Shown here: positions 9,676 to 20,689 of the stretch, in pieces
How the letters are laid out: each line of letters starts with the position of its first letter
Numbering within the stretch: the stretch's first letter is position 1
NCBI GenBank assembly: GCA_905147135.1
Contig: LR990053.1
Location: forward strand, 11,544,501 to 11,608,500
Direction: 5' to 3'
Length of the DNA: 64,000 bases
From: Blastobasis lacticolella
Taxonomy: Eukaryota > Arthropoda > Insecta > Lepidoptera > Blastobasidae
Notes under the pieces: model-generated
Database searches by the model: none
Seen by the model: only the letters and a program-made list of their open reading frames with translations
What the model was told of the DNA's origin: nothing
Program-made: the position numbers and the translations under genes

Positions 9676-11245
9676 CGGGCGGTACTCACTCTAGATGTTC
9701 GAAAGTTGAGTGGGCCTGATGGTATTCCGGCAGTGGTGCTTAAAATGTGTGCTCCCGAATTGTGTCCGGTACTATCGCGCCTCTTTGCGCTTTCATACTC
9801 CACTGGAATAGTCCCGTCTTCATAAAAGACTGCCCACGTGCACCCTGTGCCCAAAAAGGGCAACAGATCAGACCCATCGAATTACAGGCCTATCGCTATA
9901 ACCTTCCTTCTCTCTAAGGTGATGGAGCGAGTAATCAACGCACAGCTCCTTGGTTACCTAGAAGGGCACGATCTCTTGAGCGACCGTCAATATGGTTTCC
10001 GACATTGTCGCTTAACGGGTGATCTTCTAGTGTTTCTAACACACCGTTTGGCTTTAGGTGTTGAGAGTCAAGGTGAGGCACTGGCAGTTGGCCTAGATAT
10101 GGCGAAGGCGTTCGATCGGGTCTGGCATAGGGGTCTTATATCGAAGTTACCATCATACGGGCTTCCCGAGGGATTGTGCAAGTGGGTAACTAGCTTTTTG
10201 TCCAGCAGATGCATCAAAGCCGTAGTTGACGGCTGTTGCTCCGATAGCTTGGACATTAATGCTGGTGTCCCGCAAGGCTCGGTGCTGTCTTCAACTCTGT
10301 TCCTCCTTCATATCAATGATATGCTATCCATTGACGGCATTCATGTGGATGTGGATGACAGTACTGGAGACGCCTCTTATACGGGTCGTGCCAATATCCC
10401 TCGTGCCATAGTAGAGGAAAGTTGCGAAGTACTTGTGTCTATAATCGAGAGTACTTTATCTAGAATCTCCGATTGGGGACGACTAAATCTAGTCCAATCC
10501 AGCCCCACTAAGACAAGTATGCGCGTTCACGGCTAAGAAAACTGCATTCGTTGTAGTTCCTCAGTTCCAGGACGCACCGCTTGCCATCTCTAAGAACATA
10601 CATATCCTAGGTGTCGACATCTCCAGCGTCGTCCAGTTTCGTAGTCACCTGGAAGAAACAACGGCTTCTAATATACAAGGCTCTAGTCAAACCCTATTTG
10701 GAGTATTGCTTCCATCTATGGGCGGGAGCACCAGCATATCAGCTTGGTCCTTGTGACTCGATCCAAAAGCGTGCTGTGAATTGTCGATGATACTATGCTC
10801 GCAAGTGGTATTGAGCCGCTGAGTCAGCGGAGGGATTTCGCTTCCCTTTGTGTGTTCTACCGCTTGTACAACGGTGTTTGTTCTGAAGAACTGTTTGACA
10901 TGATGCCTACAGCTACATTCTATCATCGCACCGCTCGCTACCGACAGGGAGTTAATCCTCACGCCTTGGAGCGAAATTGGTCGCGAACTGTGCGGTTCCA
11001 AAGGATCCTTTTCCCACGCACTCTATGGTTGTGGAAATAACTACCTGGAGAGGTTTTCCCTGGAGAGTACAACATGGAGTTCTTCAAGTAAGGAGTTAAA
11101 AGGTTTTTACGGGGTCGGCAACGCGTGGGTGATGCCCCTGGTATTGCAAACGTCCATAGGCTGCAGTGACTGTTTGCCATCAGGCAGGCAATAAGCTTGT
11201 TTGCCATCAGGCAGGCAATAAGCTTGTTTGCCACCTTAGTGGTAT
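9676..11245 (+). pseudogene. LINE-Y reverse transcriptase, 5' truncated and internally deleted
   Basis: A non-LTR retrotransposon with its reverse transcriptase domain. In order: LSGPDGIPAVVLKMCAP near 9693, NYRPIAITFLLSKVMERVIN near 9880, motif A in LDMAKAFDRVW near 10093-10125, NAGVPQGSVLS near 10258, then the catalytic pair DD at 10354-10359. The residues before the pair read HVDV instead of the usual tyrosine-alanine, so the active site is altered. An in-frame stop lies near 9822, a frameshift at about 10510-10535, and an internal deletion near 10655 removes part of the thumb. The C-terminus resumes as IEPLSQRRDFASLCVFYRLY (10804 on) and SRTVRFQRILFPRTLWLW. The 3' UTR ends at 11245. The clade is jockey/CR1-like by pattern only. 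Confidence 0.88.
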
Positions 11246-12001
11246 AAAAAAAATCTACAAGTTTAAGCTGACATTCTATTGTCGGCGTCTCCTTTATACG
11301 AAAGACTTCGTTTGAAAAAATATAAGTGCTACCAAAGTTTTTATCCACGCCACAATATGATCCAAATTACTAAAATTTATAAGCCTCGAACGGAACGCTG
11401 ATATCTAGTGCGATAGCATTTTCTCGGATTCAGATCGAATGAGCTGTCTGCGTAAACTTTATTCTTAAATAAAAACAAATATATAAATGGTACTATTATT
11501 TTTCTATAAATACAATATGATTTAAAGACAATAAAATAAAACAACCACTACAAAAAGAGAATGGCTAAAACTTAATAATCGCATTAATAAGAAAGTAAGC
11601 ACCTAGTCTTTAGAGAACGTCCCAATTTACGTTGAACACTAAAACAAATCCTCACTAAAAGGAATTCCAGGTTGTTCCCCGGATTCTTGTACTTAACGCC
11701 ATTTCATTTACAGTTTTTACATTACAAAGGGGGAATTTAATTGCGAGCACTATGTTGGGGAGGTACTTTCATTTGTTTTAAGAGAAAAGCGAGCTAATGC
11801 AATTCGGCGCGGTGCAATTGCATAGAACGAGTCAACACAATGAGATTATGTCATTGGACAGGGGCGTAGTTGGGAAATGACTGGCATATTTGAATACCAA
11901 GCCCACCTGCAGTCCTTCTGCTGACGGACGATGCTCTGTCACTTCGGCTTTTCCTAACGGTCTGTGCGGATTAGATGGTCACCATCATCAACATTATCAT
12001 A
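11246..12001. other. Unique sequence, no gene seen
   Basis: AT-rich; no repeat recognised. A short CATCATCAACATTATCATAA stretch at the right edge belongs to the neighbouring LINE tail. Confidence 0.4.
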
Positions 12002-12235
12002 ACATCAGCCGAAAGACGCCCACTGCCAGGCATGGGATTTCCACAGAGATCTCCACAAAAGCCGGTAATATGCTTTCCGCATCCAGGTGGTACCTGCGAT
12101 CTTTACCAGGTCGTCAGCCCACCTTGTGGGACGCCTACCCACGCTTAATCCGATACGAGGCCGCCACTCTAGGACTTTACTGCCATATCGGCCAGATCGG
12201 TCAGATGGTAGTCGCCGCAAATACCAAATTAAAAC
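12002..12235 (-). pseudogene. RTE-like LINE C-terminus
   Basis: The minus strand encodes SSKVLEWRPR-like (here GSKVLEWRPRIGLSVGRRPT), then RWADDLVKIAGTTWMRKAYY and a terminal LWKSHAWQWASFG before the stop. This matches the end of the 1-759 element in layout, with the TGATGATG-type tail on the low-coordinate side. Truncated at 5'. Confidence 0.75.
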
Positions 12236-12371
12236 TCAATATGAAAAGGTCTGCTAGAAATGCATCCCGAAATGTATAGGGCGTTGCCGTAACGACGCGC
12301 TGGGACATCGCCCTGGATCATTACATTTTGACCCTGGCCGAAGCCACGATTGCCTGCTATGATGATGATGT

Positions 12372-12747
12372 ATAAGTAATTTCAGTGTGACGTTATGGAC
12401 TGCCGTTATTCCTAAATACGGCCCAACAGGAAACATTTCGCAGTTCACACCCAGCGGGCGGGTCGGATTGGTGGATTCATTTACGGTCACGGAATGGATG
12501 CTGCACGTTCCATTCAGCACACGTTTAACGTAAAATGCGACTGTTGGCAAAGCTGAGCTCTACCGCTATTCAAGGGATAAACAATGTTACCAGTGCCGAA
12601 ATTATTTCAATCCTTGGTGTAGGTATAGTGGTATATTTGATTTGGAAACTGCTCGACCACGTTTCGCCGGCCCCTTCGCAACATCGGGAGACGCGGTCCG
12701 GGCGAACGCTTCATCCTTATGTCGTGGATCTTCCAGCTATCCGCTAG
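12372..12747 (+). pseudogene. Unknown coding relic with a C-terminal membrane segment
   Basis: Two open frames abut. The first (about 12372-12534, frame 3) reads sensibly, for example LWTAVIPKYGPTGN and VDSFTVTEWML, and stops at 12532-12534. The second starts with ATG at 12535 in frame 1 and has 70 codons, with a hydrophobic segment IISILGVGIVVYLIW at residues 23-37 followed by a polar tail of about 30 residues and a stop at 12745-12747. A membrane anchor plus short tail would suit the end of a surface glycoprotein or another membrane protein, but I recognise no family and no homologue is visible nearby. A frameshifted mobile-element gene is the leading guess. Confidence 0.3.
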
Positions 12748-12785
12748 AGCTGCTTTAGTTTAGCTAAGGAATGGAACACGTAGCC

Positions 12786-12925
12786 TGCTAGTGTGTTCCC
12801 TGATCAATATAATCTGGACACCTTCAAGGCTAGAGAAAATGGGCTGTTCTTAAACAGGCACGCTCAATCTTCGGCCGCATCGTCACTTACCACCAGGTCA
12901 GATGTCTGTAAATTGCCTGGCTAGA
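12786..12925 (+). pseudogene. LINE-Z C-terminal fragment
   Basis: The open frame VFPDQYNLDTFKARENGLFL continues to SSAASSLTTRSD and a stop near 12920, then runs into A-rich sequence. A diverged copy lies inverted at 16400-16570. The pattern (aromatic-Pro-x-x-Tyr-Asn-Leu-x-x-Phe-Lys) is typical of LINE ORF2 ends. Only about 45 codons remain. Confidence 0.7.
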
Positions 12926-13009
12926 CTATTACTAAAAAAACAGAATTCATAAGGAACCATCCATCTGCCCTTATCATGCTAGGTGGGGTTGGCACAATTT
13001 TCTTGTCAT

Positions 13010-13140
13010 ATTGTAAGCAAACAGGCAAGCGGCCACCTGATGGAAAGTGGACATTTGCAACCCCAGGAGTAGGTATAGTTCATGCGTAGCCCATCTCTAT
13101 AATACGTTGCTCTGTCAGCAAAAAACATCTCACGGTCATG
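13010..13140 (-). mobile_element. Repeat D2, internally deleted
   Basis: GCAAACAGGCAAGCGGCCAC, CTGATGGAAAGTGG, then a jump to GTAGCCCATCTCTATAATAC and TTGCTCTGTCAGCAAAAAA. The stretch matching TATAGACATTAGC is lost. Confidence 0.75.
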
Positions 13141-13355
13141 TGCAACAACTGACAACTGACAATCTCTCCGTCTCTCTAATCAAATTCTCTTCCAAAATTA
13201 CTCTTGCTCAGCTTGTATCAAGTTCAGTTATATCAGGTGGTAGGACTCTGTCTTTTCTAGCCTCAGGAGTACGTCTGCGTGAGTGCCACTATATCTTTCT
13301 CTGCCGCCAATTAATAATGCTTGCATTGTTGTTGTTCAGTTTGAAATATAGTCGT

Positions 13356-13432
13356 AGATGTTATGGGCGACAGCTACTGCTTACCATCAGGTAGGCGTTC
13401 TGCTCGTTTATTACTATGTAGAATAAAAAAGT
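13356..13432 (+). mobile_element. LINE 3' tail, GGCGACAG...TTACCATCAGG type
   Basis: GATGTTATGGGCGACAGCTA followed by CTGCTTACCATCAGGTAGGC is matched in reverse complement at 59140-59205. The A-rich end (AATAAAAAAG) points rightward, giving the strand. Confidence 0.6.
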
Positions 13433-13556
13433 AGATCAGCGACCTTCTAAAAATCCCAGGTAACAGCTAGATGTGGAAGGCATATGCCGGCTCCCTTGGA
13501 GATCTCTGGGATAGGTTTAATTACCCAGTAGTGGGCATCTGTCGGCCGCTATAATC
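13433..13556 (+). pseudogene. RTE-like LINE terminal fragment
   Basis: GATCTCTGGGATAGGTTTAA and CAGTAGTGGGCATCTGTCGG keep the layout of the LINE terminus seen at 700-760 and at 19131-19331, with WMWKAYAGSL-like codons upstream. Heavily decayed. Confidence 0.55.
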
Positions 13557-14334
13557 ATCTCTAACCAACAAGATTAGAGATTATCGCAAAACCCTCGACT
13601 AACGTGGAGGGGACTCAAATGGGTTATTTATGTGATTTGAAGGCAGAGACCCAAAATCTTGTTTTCTTTACTTAATTGAATAGCATTCGAATATTGTGAG
13701 TAGCTTACCCCGGTCTACAAATCGAGCGTCTTCAAGTGCTAGAAAATTACCAACACAATACGCTCTCGAGCAAACGTACGCATTACGGTACCGGTAACCA
13801 TTATCAGAGGCTCGTTAGTCCCGAAAGCCTTCCACGAGAGCGTTTGGAACGTGCCCATGAGAATTATTCAAATATATTCATATGTTGGGCGAAACGCCAT
13901 GGAACGTATAAAGCGGGAAACATTTGCCGCTAACTAGCATGAAATTATTTTCCGACCTATTATGTTCCGGGTTTAAACTCAAACACTGTGGGTGGGACAT
14001 TGATAAATGAATGATGTTATGGTAACTATAATATTAGGTAATTTCTCTCTCTGATGGAAAGGTGAAATACGGAGTTCAAAACTGGTTTTAAGTTCGAATC
14101 TATGTGCATTACGGCTTGATTGAAGTTGTCAAGAATTAAAATAAACCTTTAGCTTAGTTTTAGTTTAACTAAGTAGAATCGACACTTAATTTGTAGTTGT
14201 AAATAAAATTCTATAATGAAAAAAAAAGTTGCAAATGTTTGACTAACAATAAACATTTTGAATGTAGAGACAAATTGATCCCAACATAGAAGTATGCAAC
14301 ACATGTCATCTAGACTATTGAATTTGTATTACAA
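13557..14334. other. Unique sequence, no gene seen
   Basis: Open stretch 13736-13933 resembles nothing known. No repeat matches within the window. Confidence 0.4.
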
Positions 14335-14520
14335 TTTACTAGCAACCCGCCCGCGGCTTCGCACGGAAAATAACCTTAACAAATTATACACCTAAATCTT
14401 CCTCATGAATCAGTGCGTATATCGGTGAATACCGCATGAAAATCCATTTTATATTTTTCAAGTACCTATATCGCGAACAGACAGACAGACAAACGCGGCG
14501 TGGAACTTTAAATTTATAAT
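14335..14520. mobile_element. Repeat E-like copy (GCGGCTTCGCACGG end)
   Basis: CTAGCAACCCGCCCGCGGCT then CATGAAAATCCATTTTATAT and AACAGACAGACAGACAAACG. The copy at 20690-20895 shows the same blocks in the opposite orientation (CCCGTGCGAAGCCGGGGCGG). Confidence 0.65.
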
Positions 14521-14546
14521 ATGAGGGGAAGTGAAGCAAAGCGTGC

Positions 14547-14576
14547 CTCTGTCATATGCGTTGGCATATGACAGAG
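14547..14576. repeat. Perfect 13-bp hairpin, 4-nt loop
   Basis: CTCTGTCATATGC (14547-14559), loop GTTG, and the exact reverse complement at 14564-14576. It sits just beyond the right end of the Repeat E copy, so it may be part of that element's end structure. Confidence 0.8.
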
Positions 14577-14745
14577 TTGCGTACGTGGGCTTAGTTTTGT
14601 CTCTACCTTTAATATGCCGTTATACCGCGGCATTCATATTCATATTCATTTATTCTAGTAATGTACATACATTGTCATCACATAAGTTAAATTTCAATAT
14701 ATAAAATCAAACAATCTAGTAAATAACACAATGCATCATTTTTTT

Positions 14746-14865
14746 TTATGACATACGGTAGGCAAACAGGCAAGCGGGCCACCTGATGGGAAGTAGTCAC
14801 CACTGCCTATAGACATTAGCAACACCAAGAGTATCGCCAATGCGTTTCCCACCTCAACAATATTC
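14746..14865 (-). mobile_element. Repeat D2, 3' part
   Basis: ACGGTAGGCAAACAGGCAAG, CACCTGATGGGAAGTAGTC, CCTATAGACATTAGCAACAC and CGTTTCCCACC, then loss of the rest. It is followed by a direct repeat of CAACAATATT. Confidence 0.8.
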
Positions 14866-16399
14866 ATTATGTCAACAATATTAATAACAATAAAACTGTT
14901 ATAATTAAAATTCATTCATTCATAATGTCTTTAAATAATAATAAAAAAAACAATAAATTGATAAATGTCAAAATAATTGAAGTACCTATGTCATACTGAA
15001 TGAACGTCAGGAATTTGTAATTAAATTCAATTAATTGAAAATCAGCAAAAATCACAAAAAATTTAAACCATTCATATAATATCTACTAACAACAGAGGGG
15101 ATACAAGAGCATCACTGTCTAACTTGTAAGCTGCTTTCAATCGTTTTAAAAAGCATAACTCGGTTTTGTTTTCGCGGATCTCATTTGATTGAACTTAGGA
15201 ATAGTTACGTATACTTTATCGAGCTATCCATTAATTAAGAATGATTACAAATGTAAAGCAAAGAATTTTCGTGTACTTAACATTCTTCATAGAAACTTTG
15301 TAAACTCGATTCTTTACGTGACATAATTTGTGTCATATCTAAATTTAAATTCACAACCTGTAGGTACGTCATATTCCCAAGCTTTTTTTAATGGTAGCAT
15401 TGAACGAAAAAGAGGAAGTTTTGCTGTGAAATGCTTTTCTTACATTTGTCAAAATTTCAGAAGCAAAAAGCATAAGAATAAGTGAAAGTGGAATGTATTG
15501 CTCATAGAATAAGGCCTATTTTCTAGCATTTATTTAATTGTTACTTATCCAAAAGGCGGAATACAAAAATTATCCAGCACAAAAGCCTAGCGGGATACAC
15601 GCAGACAGAAGACGACGACCGATATCGTCGCATAGTATATAAACTCCAATAGTGTGTCACTTTGACTAATAACAGAATACATTATTACCTACGTGAAGCC
15701 AGATGCTGTAGTCAAGACAAGATCGATCCACGCAAAAGGCGTCACGCTGTCAACGAAGGCTGCTGCCGTGTCGTCCGCATGATGAATGAACGGCAGTGAC
15801 ATTAATTTTAAACTTACACGGCGGCCCTCCAAAATTGATAAAGCAACTTCCAATTTCAAGCGCAGTGCGTGAGGAAAATTTAAATTTTGTGCATAGATTT
15901 TGTGCTTACAACTTTGCGCTTTTCAGCGGTCTTTACAACTGGCATCGTTCTGATTGCGCGCATATTATAGTCGATATGTAATATTGTAAATTTAATTTAA
16001 ATATGTATTTATTGTTGAAAATCGAATTAAGATCCGTTGCTTTGTTTAAAAGGTCTAAGCGTACATACATACATACGTAGATGCATACGGCGGAAACCCA
16101 CTATGATACTATGTGTAGATAGATAGTCCTTGAATATATATTATTATATATCTAAGGACTTGTATTTAATAACACATGGAAACGTATTAAACGAATTGAA
16201 TATAATGGGGTGGAACCTTGTCGAAGAAAATCAAATTGTATAGTAGGGCACATTTGACAGCTGTCATAATTTTTTTGCGTCCACGATACAACGATCATTT
16301 TCGCGGTCGCGCCTTACCTCCTAATAGAAAATGAACTTTATGTCGTCGACCCAAGGAAATTGTGACAGATGTGAAAGGTTATCTATTATTTTTTTTTTA
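14866..16399. other. Mostly unique; decayed repeat pieces
   Basis: Near 15450-15510, AGCAAAAAGCATAAG and GAATGTATTGCTCATAGAAT resemble an arm of the foldback at 23568-24182. At 16005-16110, GATCCGTTGCTTTGTTTAAAA and AAGCGTACATACATACATAC resemble part of the 29.0-kb Repeat E-type copy. An imperfect stem lies at 16125-16160 (AGTCCTT pairing with AAGGACT around an AT-rich centre). No gene seen; the open stretch at 15796-15981 looks random. Confidence 0.4.
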
Positions 16400-16570
16400 T
16401 AATTCTAGCCAAGTATTTGACTGCCATCTCATCTGGTGATAGGTAAGTTCCGATGAGGCTAAAGATGGATGGATCTAGGAACAGCCTATTCACCCTATTT
16501 AGACTTGAAGGCGCCCAGATTGTAATGATCAGGGACCACTCTCGCAGGCAAATGTCGCTACATTTAGATG
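16400..16570 (-). pseudogene. LINE-Z fragment
   Basis: On the minus strand the DNA CCCTGATCATTACAATCTGG, GCGCCTTCAAGTCTAAA, AATAGGCTGTTCCTAGATCC and CACCAGATGAGATGGCAGTC aligns block by block with 12786-12925. The reading frame is broken by stops. Confidence 0.65.
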
Positions 16571-17016
16571 TCCTTGGACAAGGTTTCATCCCATTATAAA
16601 CGCAAACATTTACTTTAACAAGGTTCTGTCCCGTTTTGATGACGCCCGGATTAAACTTGCAAATCTTGTCTCAAATAAAAACCAATTGAGATGCCGATGA
16701 CTGTTCGTATTGCTTGTGCTCTCTGATTATTCCATTCGGCCCTATTCAATATCAAGTAATGAAATTCAAGTTTTTCTTTAATTTTGCTGTCGACGAAAAA
16801 ATATGTTGAGATAAGTAGAAGCTTATGCTGAGATAGGTTTTGTCTAAAATAGGCCGACTTGGTAAGACATCCATCTTTTAACTACTATCATGCTGTATAA
16901 GATGGACGTCTTCATTATTCAAAATCAGGTTGCTTACTTGTTGATTTCAATCAATCTTATAAATTCCCAAGTCACTTTACTTTTTAGACAGAGTGTACTT
17001 TGGAGTACCTATCGAT
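16571..17016. other. Unique sequence, nothing seen
   Basis: No repeat or coding signal recognised. Confidence 0.4.
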
Positions 17017-17186
17017 CATATTGGCGTTAATATTCTGGTTCTACTATCGCGCACGAGGGCCCAGGGTCCGCCCTGACCAGGATTTGCCAGATCAGGTAAT
17101 TACAGTGAAGCGACTGCCATCTGACTTCCGTGACCCTGCTACTAGGGGAACCTGACCAGATTGAATCATGGTTACTCATTCAGTCG
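17017..17186 (-). mobile_element. SINE-A, 3' half
   Basis: TATTGGCGTTAATATTCTGG, CGCACGAGGGCCCAGGGTCC and the CTACTAGGGGAACCTGACCA block are present. The copy ends at the CATTCAGTCG motif, so the tRNA-like head is lost. Confidence 0.88.
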
Positions 17187-19048
17187 ACAGAGTCTACTCA
17201 TAACTAGTTTTGTTTTATTCCACTGAATGTAGGTAATACGTGAATTGAAATAGAATGAGACGGGTTCTCATCCAAAGCATAAAGTAATAATCAGTATGAT
17301 GGAAGCGGTCTACGATTGCACCTAGCGTGGCAGCTAATAAGGTTAACGCAAGTTTATAACAAAGAAAAATGTAAAAAAAATTACGAGAAACTTTTCTAAT
17401 TATGTCTAACTACTTTCTCGCGTTAAAAAGAGGATATAGAGACAGAAATATTGCTATCGAAAAATTTAATCTTGAAAACTTTTAAAGTTGTAAGTGGAAC
17501 GCTTTCAGCGCTTTAATGGGATGAAAACTGGGATTCCATTAGGCAATCTCGTAAAATCCGTTGTTCAATTTAATTAAATTACGCAGACCTACATTCGACA
17601 AAACTAAGTTAAACCTCCAATTAACGACAAAGGCCTCTAAACACAGTCGCAACACTAAACATAAATGTTCCCGTTAATCACTGAACTCATTTGAATATTC
17701 AAAGCAATTAAATCCCGCGGCTGCGACGTGTAAGCGGTGCCAACTCCACTCTAATTTTCTTTCTAACGCAATATACGCCCGACTCTCGAAGATTTTATGA
17801 AGCGGGAAGCCTTTAATTCGCTTTCGAGCACTTACAAATGCGAAGTCCACAATTTGCATACTAAATTTTAAACCAAATAGAGGCCGGGCCGCGGTGAAGC
17901 AGCTGCCTTCTGATAAAACAGTGCGCGGGCTCTCGGCGTGAACTTGTTTGCATACTTTTCTTTCGAGATAAAAATGCAACTATCCGCGCCGACATCGCAT
18001 CTTGTTTTTAAAGTATAAGAAGGTTGCTTTCAGTTCCCAAATTGTATAAAACAATCTGGGCCGTCTTCCACAACTCAAGTTTAGCCAAGTTTAGCTGAAC
18101 GTGGAAAGGCAAGCTACCCCTTTGCCGTTTTCTGTAGCATCATGAACGTAACTTTGAATTTTATTGTGAATTTGGACTGCTTTAATAGTTTTGAACGTAA
18201 ACTTTGTTCTTTGAATTTAGTGCTCAAGATAAAGTCGTTACAAGGCGTCAGCATTCCTTCCATGTATCTAGACATTGTTGAAAGTATTATTATTACTACC
18301 TGCTTACCATTAAAACTTCTGCCTATAAAGTTACAATTTCAGCAGCATTTGTAACGACATTTCCATGAAGCCTTCTACAAGAACAAAGCATCAAACACTG
18401 TTTCGGTATTATGTATATATTTACGAGGACTTCCGTTCATTAGCATCTTAAACTTAATGTGGTAACTTAGTTAATTACGTCCTAAATTTCGAATGTACAA
18501 TGCGAATGTATTCTTGTATTCACGTTTGTGACTTTAAAATCTAGGTATAGAATAGGATTGGTATTCTAGATGGCTGCTACCTTTTCAGAGCATGACATCC
18601 AAGTTTGAGTAATCTAGAAGTTCACAGTTTATCCAATTCCCTTTTCATACCATTTTCCCATACGAATACATCCATAACATTACGCCTTTGCTCGTGCAAT
18701 TTTCACGGAGTCTAAAAACATTAGAGTAGGATCAACTGATAGATAAGTTACATCAAGTGAACGTGCGTTTGACTGATTTATACTTACTTTTGCGGGACGA
18801 GGCAAATGGCCCTAACTGCTTAGGAATAGTGGCGTGACCGTGTGTCAAACCAAAGTTGGGCTTAAATAGTGTACTTTCGGAGATTTTGGCGTGAATTCGA
18901 TGACCCGTCTTGCTCGTCGTCCCAACGGGCATTCCTGGAAAATTAGGTCACGATAGATGTGTATTTTTGAAAACTTCAAACTGACTTCAGCCTGACTTCT
19001 ATGACTACACTGTCTACTACACGTCTGTGACTATTCTATGTTATACAC
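17187..19048. other. Unique sequence with one GC-richer patch
   Basis: The 17690-17990 stretch is GC-richer and open on the minus strand for 101 codons, but the product is not recognisable. Elsewhere no repeats or coding signals were found. Confidence 0.4.
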
Positions 19049-19130
19049 TGACCTATGCTCTTACGGTAAAAAAAAACATCGTAAGGACACCGGCACATTC
19101 TGGCGACTGAACGTGTAACCGTGATCCAAT
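19049..19130 (+). mobile_element. SINE-A middle fragment
   Basis: GACCTATGCTCTTACGGTAA, AAAACATCGTAAGGACACC and CGTGTAACCGTGATCCAATC. It is cut exactly where the RTE-like LINE tail begins (CATCATATCAGCCG). Confidence 0.75.
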
Positions 19131-19331
19131 CATCATATCAGCCGAAAGACGCCCACTGCTGCGCATAGGCCACCCCCAGAGATCTCTACAAATAGCGATC
19201 CTGTGCCTTCCGCATCCAGCTGCTACCTGCGATCTTTCCCAGGTCGTCGGTCCACCTTGTGGGTGGCCTACCCAAGCTGCGTCTTCCGGTACGTGGTCAC
19301 CACTCGAGAACTTTACTGCCCCATCGGCCAT
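19131..19331 (-). pseudogene. RTE-like LINE C-terminus abutting a SINE-A piece
   Basis: The plus strand CATCATATCAGCCGAAAGAC, GCCCACTGCTGCGCATAGGC and AGAGATCTCTACAAATAGCG is the reverse complement of a LINE terminus, and the minus-strand frame includes GHPQGGPTTWERSQVAAGCG and SSGRLSADMM in mixed frames. Because its 3' tail touches the SINE-A piece, it probably inserted into that SINE. 5' truncated. Confidence 0.72.
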
Positions 19332-19914
19332 ATGTTCTACGAACTATGTGTCCTGCCCACTGCCCCTTTAGCCTTGCTATGTCGGTGACGATAGAATGAA
19401 AAAAATACACTGCAATCACATTGGAATATTGAGGTAAATATAGGTCAAGGCCCAGGATATTTTATTGTGGAATACTAAAAATTTCTTTAATAGGCATAAC
19501 CCCAATTTAAACATAAAGAACTGCGACTAAGCTTTCTCATATTCCACTTATAAGGCCTGAACTATCGAGGCTGAAACTCAGACAAATCCTCATTCACGTC
19601 AGGGCAGCACTGCCCCCGGTCTTAGGAAAAAGAAGAAAAATTAGTTTCCGACTTTATCGCGTGTTAAATCGGCGATCCGTTGCACGGCCGTGGCTGGCAG
19701 ATTAATCCGGCTAGCATGGCGGGGGTAGAAAGACTTTTTTTTTATCTCATCTTGGTTACGCGATAATTGCCGACTAGGAGCGTAGCTAGAAAACTCGAGT
19801 ATTAAGATCCAATGAGTCGCGGATAGGGAGTTGTGGCGTGTTTAGCCTTTGAACGGGGTCCAGAAATAATTCTTGTTTTCTTATTTGCGTTATGATTTCA
19901 AAATAAATTAGAGC
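19332..19914. other. Unique sequence, nothing seen
   Basis: No repeat or coding signal recognised; a T10 run lies near 19735. Confidence 0.35.
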
Positions 19915-20075
19915 AAATCTACACTAATATTATAAAGAGGAAAGATTTGTACCTATTTTTGTATGTTTGTAATGAATAGGCTCAAAAAGTACTGGGCCGA
20001 TTTAAAAAATTCTTTCACCAATAGAATGCTACATTCTTCCAATTTGACATAGGCTACATTTCATTTTGAAAAAAA
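19915..20075. mobile_element. Repeat E-like copy (ACACTAATATTATAAAGAGG type)
   Basis: ACACTAATATTATAAAGAGG, GGCTCAAAAAGTACTGGGCC, AATTCTTTCACCAATAGAA and CATAGGCTACATTTC. A shorter relative is at 49440-49556. A very common lepidopteran repeat start; its class is not assigned. Confidence 0.65.
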
Positions 20076-20689
20076 TTAGGGATCCTTGGTAAAATTTGAA
20101 CAATGTAACCGAAGGTGTAGAAAAATACCCAAAAAATTCCTTACATCGCGTGCGCTGCGAAAACTATTGATGATAGAACAAAATAATGTAGTACGACTTT
20201 GCAGAACACATCATTATCTACAAAAAGTGTCGCGACAGTATATGTCTAACTATTATAGTTATGTCACAATAAGTGTTCTTTTATTTTGAAAATTTAATTG
20301 AAATGCCGCCGCTAAAAAACGCTCTTTATTTGTACCTTGGTATTAATCCTTATCAAAATCAATTACTTCATATTCACGACTACTTCAATACCTTTATATA
20401 ACTTTTTGAATTATTCAATTCAGACATTCCATTCGAAAGATATCACGAGTTTAAAAATGTGAATATTAGAAAAAAGTCGCGTGTTCGCCGCTCAGTCCGC
20501 TCGGCTATCTAGGCAGCACGGGATGCGTACGGGAGGGGAGTCAATGTCAGGAAATACGGCCGTCAGGAGCCGGGTCGCCCCCTTCCCTCTAAAATGGTTG
20601 AGGAGACGGTTGGAACTTTTGTGATCGTAATATGGTGTCCTGTTTGTAACGGGACACTACTCAGTACATACTTAAGTATAATATAATTA
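20076..20689. other. Unique sequence with GC-rich patch
   Basis: A CpG-containing patch at about 20475-20620 has no coding frame that I recognise. The rest is AT-rich. Confidence 0.35.

Noticed and set aside
12005..12220. Possible host gene on the minus strand
   Set aside because: Sequence matches the C-terminal pattern of RTE-like LINEs seen at three other places in the window.
17674..17979. 101-codon minus-strand frame in GC-richer DNA
   Set aside because: No recognisable motif, no splice or promoter context, composition explained by the local GC patch.
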